From contig VUYV01000177.1 in the NCBI GenBank assembly GCA_008711295.1, forward strand, positions 1,526,509 through 1,590,508: DNA of 64,000 bases. Reading direction: 5' to 3'. Shown in pieces: positions 11,089 through 22,611 of this stretch. Position 1 is the stretch's first letter; every line of letters starts with the position of its first letter. This stretch comes from Anarhynchus alexandrinus (lineage: Eukaryota > Chordata > Aves > Charadriiformes > Charadriidae). The notes below the pieces were generated by a model. The model was not told the origin of the DNA. It worked only from the letters and a program-made list of their open reading frames with translations, and did not search any database. The translations under genes were made by a program, and so were the position numbers.

Positions 11089-13757
11089 TCCTTGAAGTTA
11101 ATTCCTAGATGACTCCAGGAAATTTCTATAGCAAAGGAAAAATGGGACTTCTCACCTAGAAGTTCCCAGACTAATTTTTAAGTTCAACATAGTGATAAAG
11201 GGAGCATTACAGAAGAGACAGAACCAATAATGTCTGTACGTGAGAAAGAAAAGACAAACTGAGCACTTTCAGAAAAAAATCTGGAAAGGAGACTAAGTAA
11301 AGAATCTATAATGGAGTTGGATCTAAGAGATCCATAAATAGAAGAAAACACCGACAGAGTAAGAAAAGAAATAAGAAAAAAAACCCAGCAAAAGCGAGGC
11401 ACTAAGGCAAACTTGTATATTTTCCAAAGCAGCTGATCGAGACACTGACACTTCAACCAGAAAAAGGTGCAGGTATACAAATCGCAAGTACAATTTTTTC
11501 TTTTTCTGAGAAATGAACTCCCCTTTTTCAATTGCTCTTGGGGATTTAAAATCAAAACAGTCTACAAGTGACAACAACAACGCAGTATTCTCTTGAATGA
11601 ATTATCATGGGTTTTTTTTTAGTTACTAAATCTTGATTCCAGTGTTGGGGTCAAAAGATATTCTTAATTTACTTGTCTGTGCTTGTCTGGGTAACTGTTG
11701 CTGCACAAGAATACTGCTCCCTTAGAGCGGGAACCTCAGTCTTGTTTTTAAATTCACATGAAATTTGTTAAAAATTCTAGAGTTCTTTAAATGTCTTCAA
11801 AATACTTTTAAAGTTCTCCAGAGACCAAAACAGGATTACAGACTACTTCACAACTAATTTATCTGTCATTTAAACATATCTATACTGAAATAGGTTCTGA
11901 TACAACACAAATTTAAAAAAATATTATTTTGAACAGCATTTCTGGCAAAACATTTATGTCGTGTTTGGCCTGTTTTTTCAGGTGCCTTTTATTGATTGTA
12001 TGAACTATTTTAACTGCTTTGGGCTGAAGCAGCTGGATGAAGGGTGAAGATGTGAAATAGGCTACATGAATAAATAAAGTACTAGGTTAGACATGCAGCA
12101 CACCAGTTTCAATTCCAGCTGTGAAAACAAAGATGCTCAACATCACTGCTGGGAGGCAAAACTATAAAACAATGTAATGCATATCCCAGAGACATGGGAG
12201 GAGAAGTAGTAGGAGAGAAGAGATACTGCAAAATATTTTGGTCTGACAATAATACAACTAGGAAATCAGTTCATATCTGGTTTTGTGGATTTTTTTTTTT
12301 TAATAAATGTTGTTTTATGCTTCTCTTAGAAATTAAGTTTATCTACAGTATAAAACATAATTCTGAGTAGTTTCCTGCCTTTGAGCAGATGTGCCAATTC
12401 TTTCAAGCAAAAGAATCTTTCTGTAGAAACAGGCACACAAAGACAAAATGTGAAAAAGCAGTCAAGCACGTATGCCGTTCCCCAGTGAAGGCATCTGCAG
12501 ATTGCACACAGCGGAAAGCGTTAGTTTCAAAGTACAAGGTGACTTCTTGGCAATTATTCAAAAAAATTACATCTTATCCAGGGATTTAATTACTTCTCTA
12601 CATATTACTGGAACCTTCTCCACCTTACACATTCGTCAAAAGCGTAGAAATTCATTTGATATCTTGATAAAGTATAGGGCTTGAAGAGCAGGCAGCTGGA
12701 GGCTGACATGCTAAGATTCAGCACTGAAAGAGTTCCAAATGTGTGTGTATATTACAGAAGAACAGGGAGCAATTAGACCAAACTATCAATTCTAAGTGTG
12801 TTAATAATATTGGATAAGTAGTCTGGATACAAAGGTGACAGATTCTAAATCTCCTTTATGTATGTGAGGCCACACATGGCTTTTCCAAGAAGGCAGAACA
12901 GAAGCTGTTGCCAAATGAGAGCAGCCCTAAGCACACTCTTCCGACGCGCTCCAGACGGGCTGCCAGCTCTGGCTCTGCTTCTCAGCACTAACCCCACACG
13001 GCAGTCTGCCTGCCTGCATATCTTCACAGAGTCTCAAGAAGAAATTTTGATGGGAAAATTTTACATGACATTTTTTTTCCACAGTAAGATCCTAACCAGC
13101 AGGTTCTTATTCCAACTTTAGCAAAGAAACAAAAACTATAAACAAAACCATCATTTTAAAATGTGATTCAGCAGCTTATAATTTATTTCAATACCTGCTC
13201 ACCTTACAAAACTGTCACCATGGAATCTGGCATGTAAAAGCTGCCCAGTGGGGGAAATATCCATCAAAAAAGAAGTTGAAATTTTACAGACAAACTGCTA
13301 AGTAGGATCTGACTTGGCCTTCAACTTTGCAGAAATACACCCCCGGCAGTGCTGTTCACTGACTCTTCAAAGCGAGGTATTTTGTCAAAATTTTGCAACA
13401 CATGCTTAGGCACTTTTGGTAGAGAAAGATGGGGATGACTATGATGGGCAAAGAGAGGTGACAGAACTAAATCAATTAGATTTCAATTGACTTCAGATGG
13501 TGCAAAGCCTTATCTTAACCATATTTCTTAACAGGCACCTACTTACTTGAAATGGTTAGGAAACAAGGCTTCAGAAATCTTCAGAAATCTTGCAAATTCT
13601 GAGATTCTAGTAAAAAATGATGAAAAATCATGAGAACTGAAAAATTAGAAATGAAAGAGAGATACAGATTTCAGTTCTTAGTATGCCATCCTGTTCTCTG
13701 CGAAGCTGTTTATCCCACTTGCCTCCAGAAGCTACTGCAGAGCTCCGAGCGCTGTTA

Positions 13758-13777
13758 GCCCGCAGGTTGCTGCGGGC
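13758..13777. repeat. 7-bp inverted repeat in a GC-rich patch
   Basis: The arms gcccgca and tgcgggc flank a 6-base spacer (ggttgc). The patch is more GC- and CpG-rich than its surroundings. No following T run is present and nothing suggests a specific function. Confidence 0.8.
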
Positions 13778-13899
13778 ACACGCAAAGGCAAGATTTCCAG
13801 GATGCTCACCACCCTACTGCCAAGGACCAGCTGATCTGAATGGAATGATGCAAATGAAAAAAATAAATAAATAAATCAAAACCATAGGGGACAAAGCAG

Positions 13900-13952
13900 A
13901 GGAAGGAGGGTGGGGGGTGGTGAAAATTCAAAGTGGGTGGGTGCAACTTAGA
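13900..13952 (+). other. G-rich stretch with G-quadruplex potential
   Basis: Several G runs are closely spaced (gagggtggggggtggtg, then gtgggtgggtg after an AT-rich spacer). The first cluster can supply three or four short G runs. This is a weak quadruplex candidate with no linked gene. Confidence 0.4.
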
Positions 13953-16337
13953 TCATCATTCCCCTGCATTTACCCAGCCTTAGCAAGCAAGAAAAAGCCT
14001 ACCGCTGTTGTACCCAACACTTGATGGGAGACCTGTCATCTCCCAGATGAAGACTTTGCAACTGTACTGAATAGTCACACATACAACAAATACACATATT
14101 TATTATCTCACTCTTTAACAAAATCTAATTTACTTAAGAATGAGTTAATCCCAGTCAAATGAGCTGTTGATGGTTTGTTAAATTCTAGAATAATTTTAAA
14201 AGCATGAGAGAAGAAAAACAGAAATAACTCTAATAATGAAATACTCAGTTATATGATTAAGGATGTATGTAGCATTTTTGTTTCTTTTAAGAAGAGAAAT
14301 TGCAGGTAATGAAACCAAGCAGACGTTTTCCTTAGCTGATAGTCTTCTTTAATTTGAATTATATATATGATTCTTGTTAAATGTATCAAGTATTTAAATT
14401 ATTTTATTACAAGCTAATTCACTGTCTACATTTGGTGCAACTACTGTGATCTGACTGTACTACAGCAGAGGTGAAAACAGTATTTGATATCTGTCTGCAA
14501 GGAACTCACTAAGAAGGAAGAGGCAATAGGTACGCTTGGTATTGAATATCTTATGTGCTTCTGTGAACTAACTCAATAGGACTAATCACCTAATAAGTGT
14601 TTGAAGGATGGCACCTTTAAAGTGTGGGGTTTATCCTGATGAGAGAGAAGATGAGCACAGCAAGCAGGAGTTCTTCAAACTTCTCCAGTGTTTGAGCCAA
14701 AGCACAGCACAATTGGCTACATTTCTTCCAATTCACTTCGATGGATTATGGATCAAATCTTCCCTATAATCTTCCACAAGACTGACTGGCATTCTTTGAA
14801 GGATTAATTGAAAGCCAAATTATTTTGATTTAATAAGACCTTCACAAATACAGAAATGCTATGCATTGAGTTAAGCTACCTTATTAAATCATCCTTAACT
14901 GACCAAGATGACAAGTAAAAAAAGCTGTATTTAAGTAGTAAACATTAATTTCACCCCGCAGTACCAGCAAGATGATGGGGCAAGCACATGTTAAGATTTC
15001 ATTTATTTTCACTAAAAAGGATAGAATGAAGTTAGTTTAAAAATACTAATTAAAAAAAAAAGTATCACAACTTGTATCTCAAGCTGACCCTGCAAACTTA
15101 AGATACTCTCTACTTACCCTCAATATTCTTATATTTGCTTATTATGTGAAGGCTGCATACAATTCCTAGGAGACTAATGTCAAAGAATAGTATTTAAAAG
15201 CAGATCTCTGAAGGCTAAAACCAAGGAAGCTTAGTTTGGGTTTTGACAAAAATTCTCTTTGGCTTCTAGAGCTGCATGTCAAGATTTCTCATTTTCTCAG
15301 TTCATCTTTAAAATAATAAGCAAAAATAAGAACTGGGAAGCTATTTTAACACCAGTGTCTTGATGCTGAAAATTAAATACTTTGAAATGCACATTTCAGC
15401 TGCAGAAGAGCTGCTGAAGCCTGTTATAGCTCTACCAGAGACACCCAGCAATTGAGTATTTTATGTGCTGCTTATTTTCTTTTGCCATTAAATATCAGCA
15501 ATATTTGCAATATTGCAGCAATTGTTGTTAAAAGTGTTTTTATAAAGACTACATTAAGTTCTAAATAATGGTTAGAACAACAGTTGCAAGAATTTGGATA
15601 CAGTCAAAAAGTCCTCACTTCTTTCCACGTCCATTTGAAAGCTAAAGTATACATTAACACTTTGGAATTTCAATTCTGTTGTACCTTCTTTCCTAAGTAA
15701 CATTATTAACCATATTTTCAGTTCTTAACTTAGGCAGAAATTTTAACAAAGACTAAGAATTATAATCAAAAGGACTAAGTACGTGTCACAATTTAGAACA
15801 TAACAAAACATGTTTGCTTAATACAAAATAAACTCTGAAGATTTCAGATTAGAATAGGAAAGGAAAAGCCAGGATTTCAAATGCAATAATTTTAGAGCTG
15901 GCAAATGAACATCTGCAGAAAGGTGTTCCAAAAAAAAAAAATAAAAATCTGAATAGCAGGATCTTTCTAGTTGCATTTCAGAGAGCTCAGTAATATTCCC
16001 TGCAAACCACCAGCAGCGTCAAAGATAAGTGGAATGTCAGTTGAAAGCCACAGTACTCATCACTTTTGAGTGAAAGCAGCTTAATATTGTAGTAATAATT
16101 ATAAAGGTAGTTTTCAGGTGTGCAAAATTTACTATTTATTACTTATAATTTAGGTTTCAACTATTCATTTATATTATTGCATTCCACTGGTATCACAACA
16201 TTCCCTTCATTTCCAACAGTGTATTTAAAGCAATGCATCTTTATTAGCAACTTTCATCCACATACAGAAAAATTCGGCTATTTGTCTGATGTCAGTGGAA
16301 CAGAAACGATGTTTCCTTTGCACTACAGGAAAGGATA

Positions 16338-16355
16338 TGTCCTTTATAAAGGACA
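16338..16355. repeat. Perfect 18-bp palindrome
   Basis: The sequence tgtcctttataaaggaca equals its own reverse complement. Its centre, tttataaa, resembles a TATA element. It lies within a 146-codon plus-strand frame (16120-16560) that I do not recognise. A dimeric transcription-factor site is possible, and so is chance. Confidence 0.95.
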
Positions 16356-19300
16356 CACACTCCGATCATCACGAGACTTCAATCACAGCAGGAGCAATCC
16401 TCAAATGCTCTTCTGCTCTCTGTTGCTATCTATCAAAACCAACTCAGGAAGGTTTGTTATAGAACAAAGGTTCAGAGGGCTGTTCAGGATTCAGGTTTAC
16501 ATCTTTTGTTATATTTGCTATCTACAAGAGAAACAACCAGTAAGATCAACATTTGCATAGTAGTTTCAATTTTAAGGTAGTTTTGCAGGTTGGCTTTGGT
16601 TGTTCATAGTCAAAAAGATGACAGTGAGAAAATTTTGACAGAACTGAATATGCTGTGTCAATAGACAAATTTAACTCAATTTGATAAATGCACTTGGAAG
16701 GAGAAATGCTTCAGCTAGATTTCTTATTGCACAGGATTTAAAGGTTCTTTGCATGAATCCATGAAAAACTTGTTATATTCTTAAAAAGATACAAACAAAT
16801 TATTACATAACAGAAGGCACTGGATGTATAAAAAAGTCTTTTTAAAATGTATCTTAGTGGTGAAACACATGCAGAAATGGTTAACCTAACTGTGAGAGTG
16901 CAGGAATTTAAACAAAACTGAAGAGATGCCTGGAAATATTCCTATGAAGCTAGTTTGATAAGACAAGGCTAGCATAACAAAGATCATAGGATCTTCTTCA
17001 CCTAATTCCTGAGTTGAGTATTCCCTTGCATCATGAGTGGAATGGAGAATTCAGTGTTAATCATTTCCACTTTCTTGTACCTATCTTGTTGCCCTGTCTG
17101 AATTTTGCTGGCTGTTATGTTTTCTTGTATAAGATTTTACACAGCTCGCTCTACCTAGACTGAAGATCCCTCTTTCTTGGAGGGATCCTTTCATGGATAA
17201 CATGGAATAACAACGTAAAGAAGCAGCCTTTAGTCCCTCTGGACAACAGTTTAAAAATCAATCAAACTTTGTCATTCTTTGAATGAAATGGTCTGTTCAT
17301 ATCTTCTTTTGGTTAAGCGCATGACATACTACGATAAAAAGTACTTTGTTAGTTTTAGCAAAGTCTATATGGTTTCTTTAAGATGAAATATAATCCAATG
17401 CCTTTGTGAGAATTCTTCTCTTTACCCAGAAATGCACTGGTCATTCGCTTCAATTGTCTACAGAATTCAAATGCTTAGCTCCACATACATATGGCATGGC
17501 TGAAATTATGCTTCTTGTTGTGCTAGTTACAGATGCAGGTTCCAAAGGATAATTTTGACAATAAGATGAAGCATTTAATGGGTAAAAGGTTATTTAAAAT
17601 AAGTACAGTTTCCTTCAAGCTTGCATATCGAGCCCAAGATTAAAGCATGTCATATTTGGGTTCTCTGTGTTGCATTTCAATTTCTTTTCAATAATGGCTA
17701 TGATTATGATCATGCAATGCTTATACTTTGTCTTACAGTAAGTGAATACACTTTCAATAAGTATAAGCACCTAGTTAAGATCAGCACTACATTGCATTGT
17801 TAGAACTTCCACTACACGTACATAGTTAGTACCACAGGCATGTTCATACCTCTCTACAGTTAGTAACACCATGCTCTCCAAGGCTCTCCAGTGTTTGTAC
17901 AACCTACAGACAACTATACTTCTTTTTGAATTAAACCAAAAGTAATCAGAAGGATTTTAAGTATTAAGTATTTCTTTTAGCAAAAAAAAAAAAAGTATAT
18001 GCAAGTGGATTTCAATATTGGTCTGGTTGCTGTGCTGTTGATTTACATCTAGCTTCACTGTACAACCATGTTACATTACTATTGCTCCAGCTCCAACTGA
18101 ACTTTAAAAATAAAGATGATAGACTATCAGTTCTCAGTAGATCTGAAAAGTTAGCACCATTTAGGAAACTGTGTTCTTATATGCAATATTATTCTTCTGT
18201 GACTTCAATATCTTAGCCACGCTCAGATCCTAACAGACTACTGTAGTCACTATTCAAACTAAAAAACAAAGGCAAATGAAGTAAATGCACATCTTTACAT
18301 CCAGCTTTGTGCACTGTTGAAAGATCCCCTTATGGGCATCAAGAAGTGCTGATGGACTCAGTCAAACTAATAGAACAGGAAGTGTACAGTAAGTGAGGTA
18401 AAGATTTAATAAAGTACTCAAGGCTAGTTAGAGATGTCAAACCATTTAGGAAGTATATACAGATAAAACATTTTAATTTCTAATAAAGTCTCATATCTAT
18501 AATTTAAAAATACACCATCACTAGCAGATGCTGATTACCACCAACCTTTCTCTAAGTAACGGAAATGTTGTGAATTTATGTAACAGCCTTTTAATGTTGT
18601 TGGCATGATTTAAAACCAGAGCCATAAAAACCATGGGCAATCAGTAGCCATTGTTTCCTTGTTAAGTAAAGCCCTGTGATACACAAGCAGCAAGATAAAA
18701 GATCACAGAGGTTTTCTTCTTAAAAATAGCTGGCATCCTAGATAAATTTAGGAAAGAAGCATAATGAAATACTAGAGGTTCTTTCCTGAACAAGAGGACA
18801 GCAAGACTATACTTCTGGCTAGTCTGGGAAAAAAAGCAGATCTGTTCACTATTGCCCTTCTGTAAAATATTTGCAAAGATAAGGAACAAAAAGTGTAAGT
18901 TAAAATTGGCTGAAAAGTCATCACCACCTTCTCACATATTGCTGAGACTTTCCTTTTGGATTTTAAGATGAGGGCTCTTCCTCCTTCCCAGCTGATTCCA
19001 TCAAGGATATTAACTGATTCTAGCACCAATTTTCAAGAATAAGGAAGAGGACTTAACTCTCAATTAAGAGTTTATATGCCTTAAAATTCCAGGTATTGCT
19101 TCTTCTGATAGTTTAATTTATCAGCGATTAATTTCTCAAGCAATTAAAAATGGATTTAGCTCTTCATATTTTTCAACATTTTTAATAACCATCTGTGATA
19201 GTGCTAAGAACCATATACTCCACCATATAATTTCACCCTTCTCTTCCCCAAGAGATATCAAGATGGAATCAACCATTTTGTCAGCTGAAAAGTAAACTCT

Positions 19301-21942
19301 ATGATCTATTGGATTCTATAGATAAAAGAAGAATGTCCCTTCAAGATGATTTTAGACACCTTCTCAGTTCTCACGCTGCATGAAGAAACAGTTGAAAACA
19401 GCCTGTTCTACAAGGCAACTTGGCCTGGATATGTCAGAGATTTGAAATGAGACGATCTAGCTAGTTCATCAATTTTACCTATCACCGGCTCAACAGCAAG
19501 ACTAGCAGCTGTAGAGAATGCTGAACCAGCGGACCATTCAGTCAAAAGCACAAACAAATTGGTAACAGCTAGACACACTATGAGAAGCTACAAACAAGAA
19601 TAAAATCAAGAAGGTAAGTAGTTGCACGTTTCCTCTGGGTATAATCAAGGTCAAAGGCCGAGAAAATATTTTAGAAGATTTAATTTGTAATCAAGAGCAA
19701 GAAAACAGAAGATCTAGATATATGCATCTTGAAGTGGATCTCAATTTGTTTCCTACATGTCTTAAAACTAAATATACTTAAATATACAAAGAAGAGACAG
19801 ATAAGAAACTTCAACCTGGCTCCAGTTATCAAATCTTTAGTTTTGTACAAATCCAAATTAACCTTGGAAAGGTCTTCTGATTACATTTTCCACTAATACA
19901 AAGCTCCAGAACCCGTTAGTGTAATGAACAGATGATTGTTCATAGCTCACATGGAAAATTTGTCAAGACGCGCTTTCCTCTGTAGCTAAACAGTCCAACA
20001 AGCTTCAGGGAGTTTTCCGAACAAATGCCTAGCATCGCCTATTTTTATGATGTGACATAATTTACAGCAAGCATATACTGTGAAGAACTGTGTTCATGAA
20101 CAAACTGCTTGCTTCAGTGTTCTTCTCTGTTCACTGCATTTTTAAGTGGGATTGAGAGAAGATAACTAAAATGAGACTCAACATGCCATAGGGTTGAATA
20201 GCCTCAAGGGTTTGATTGTTAAGATTTATGTTGTGGGTAGAGGGCAGAAAGTAAACAGAGTTCCAAAGTGGTAAAAAGAATAAAAAGAAAGAAAAATTGC
20301 CCGTGACATCAAAATAAGCAAGACCCTTCTCATAGTCCTGCCCATATTTTTTGATCTTTGGTGACATTTCAGTGATAGGATTTTGTTTAGATGTAGCAGA
20401 TTTTATTGACAAGAAAAATAAATACAGTTGAGGTATGCTAGATACTACAACCAAGTTCTCCCTTGCTTCCAAGACAGTCTGGTACCAGGATGTGCCAGTG
20501 ATTCTAACCTGAAATACACTGATCCCCCACAGAGATGTCAACATGTGCTTTTAAGCATTAACTATCATAAGCAACACAAGGTAACTACAACACAAAATAT
20601 ATTAGTTTTCCAAATTTCTGATTTCTACATGTGCCATTATCAAGATTGGCAAAAGTATTTCTGAAAAACATTGACTTCACTAGAAAAAATAGAGTTTTGA
20701 AACACTTGGAGCTACTCACGTGTAGCACAAGATGAATTTTCTATATAGCTGGACAATAAGAAGTGTGATAGCAGAATATCAGAAAAGTCAAAATACAATG
20801 TTTGACATCTCCTGAGATACGCAAAAAGAACTCACAATAAAGTACAGTAACAAAGTACTAAATTTACAGAATTGGAAGTCAATTTTGCTCAACCTGCATT
20901 TAGGATAGTCAAGATGCAAGACTCACATTCAGCCTTCCCCTCACAGGTTCCACTTCTGCTCCAAAAATTTAAATCTACACATTGTATGAAATACCGTGAC
21001 CACTGTGCAGTAAAGTATCCTGCGACATTCTGTTCTTCATTCTTCTGTTGAAACTGTTCCCATTTGTAAGCAGTTCGTAAACATTCAATGAGACAGAAAA
21101 AAATATTTTAATACTGTCAAATGTTACATGCAATACTACAGCTTGCACTGAACTGAGTTTAAAATAAATAGAACCCTCTAGAAGCCACAAAGCCTATTAA
21201 AAACTTCTTTTTTCTCCCTTCTAATACCACAGAAAGAAGTACCCACAGGTCTTCTGCCTCCAATAACGGTCCCTTAAATGAATCTTCATACAAATCACAC
21301 CACCTGAGATACTGAATAATGACAGACAATAGAAGATTCGTATAATATAACCTCTGAAATCTGGACTTCAAAGCTAAATACAATATTAAAAACATCAATA
21401 ACTGTTTTTGCCAGATTTAGGATATTAAAATCTGGAAACATAGCTTAAAAATGTTAGATTAAGACATTTCAGAAATTTATGAACTGAAAACAGCACTTGG
21501 AATAAGAATCATCCTACACTGTTGCTACAGCAGAGAGTCTTGCATCATATTACCAACATTTCCCCTAATGAGCTCTTACCAGAGCAACCTCATCACAGGT
21601 TACCCAGGCAAATTCCAGTTTAGAGCATAATTGAATGAAGGTGCATGTGATTATCAGAAAGAAAAATAGGTTTTATTCAGCCCTGAGCAAGGGCAGTCTC
21701 CCTGGAGCTCTGTAATCCCAGTCCTGGACAACCACTAGGGTGTAGTTAACAATTCCAGTGGTGTTGTCTAGTTTGACAGGGTCATGGTCCAGGAATGCTC
21801 CAGGGCAGGGTGTATAATTAGCACCACGAGCCAAACAGTATTTTTTAAAAATCTGTATGTCTCACCACGGGGTGCCTATGTTAGAAGAAGGCTTGCATGT
21901 TCCTACATAGAAATATAATTTCTCATCGGTAGTAACCCCTGA
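16356..21942. other. Unassigned AT-rich sequence
   Basis: I see no recognisable gene or transposon. A strong donor-like aag/gtaagt lies at 19611-19616, but the best upstream acceptor gives frames that all contain a stop, so it is not called. A 13-base A run lies near 17982. Confidence 0.55.
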
Positions 21943-22611
21943 ACAGAGTCCTATATCAGCACACACATACATATTGTAAACAGCTTTATTCTGGCTGTCA
22001 TGTTTGCAAAGCATTTATTTTCTGATAATACATGCTGCTCTTTTAAACAGATTTTTAAAATTCCCATTTATTTAAATGCGCTCATGTTACTATGTAAATA
22101 TCCACGGTCTGTGAGTTCTAGGATTTTGTTCTTAGACTTTTCTTTTAAGATTAATCATGACAGCTTTGCTGCTTCTCCCAACACTCGCAAATACACTAGA
22201 GAAATTAGAAATGTGCACTCCATTTATGTCAAAGAAACATGGTACGTAGTTACTGAGAACCTACTAGACCCTACTGAAGAGCTGCACAAACAGCTGTCCC
22301 TCAGATTTGCAGAGCAAACAGACTTAAGCAAATACAAGCTGTACAAGTCTCCACACACCTCATGCCTTGCCTCAAGTTATCACATCTATTCCCTGCTGTC
22401 TGTGATCCAGGGATTGTGTGACAAAGCCATCTTTTCATCACATCCTTTGGAACAAAAAAACAAGCTTAGTTATTATTTCTATCTTATTCTGATCAGACAA
22501 ACCCTAAGCCAAGGTTTGTATGCCTACAGAGTTACAGAAGTCCTCAAAGACCCTTGTGTACCGACTTATACAGCTCCATTTCTAAATTTAAGCCTTCCAG
22601 CTTATTCCTAG
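21943..22611 (+). other. Unusually long stop-free frame, unassigned
   Basis: The frame is open for 222 codons (21943-22608) after a tga at 21940-21942 and ends at a tag (22609-22611). The first ATG, at 22000, gives 203 residues beginning MFAKHLFSDN. The product is rich in Leu, Ser and Tyr. It has no signal peptide, transmembrane segment or motif that I recognise, and no family assignment. The ATG context is not a strong Kozak match (pyrimidine c... at -1, t at +4). No promoter or polyadenylation signal is placed. It is the longest gap-free open frame in the window and longer than I would expect by chance in AT-rich DNA. Real coding, an old transposon or ERV remnant, and chance all remain possible. 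Confidence 0.3.

Larger units (their letters stand above)
11089..16337. other. Unassigned sequence with small GC-rich patches
   Basis: This is mostly AT-rich and featureless. Exceptions are a CpG-bearing patch near 12890-13010 (ccgacgcgctccagacggg), a second near 13725-13800 containing a 7-bp hairpin, a short aaat microsatellite near 13860-13876 and a G-rich stretch at 13900-13952. A 10-bp tandem duplication (tcagaaatct twice) lies at 13571-13590. No gene is recognised. Confidence 0.55.

Noticed and set aside
10889..11095. Lys/Gln-rich 68-codon frame
   Set aside because: It is the translation of the A/C-only tract.
16120..16560. 146-codon plus-strand frame
   Set aside because: The length is within chance expectation for six frames of AT-rich DNA, with no motif, no splice support and no recognisable family.
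19480..19616. Possible exon before the strong aag/gtaagt donor at 19611
   Set aside because: With the best acceptor (near 19495), every frame contains a stop before the donor.
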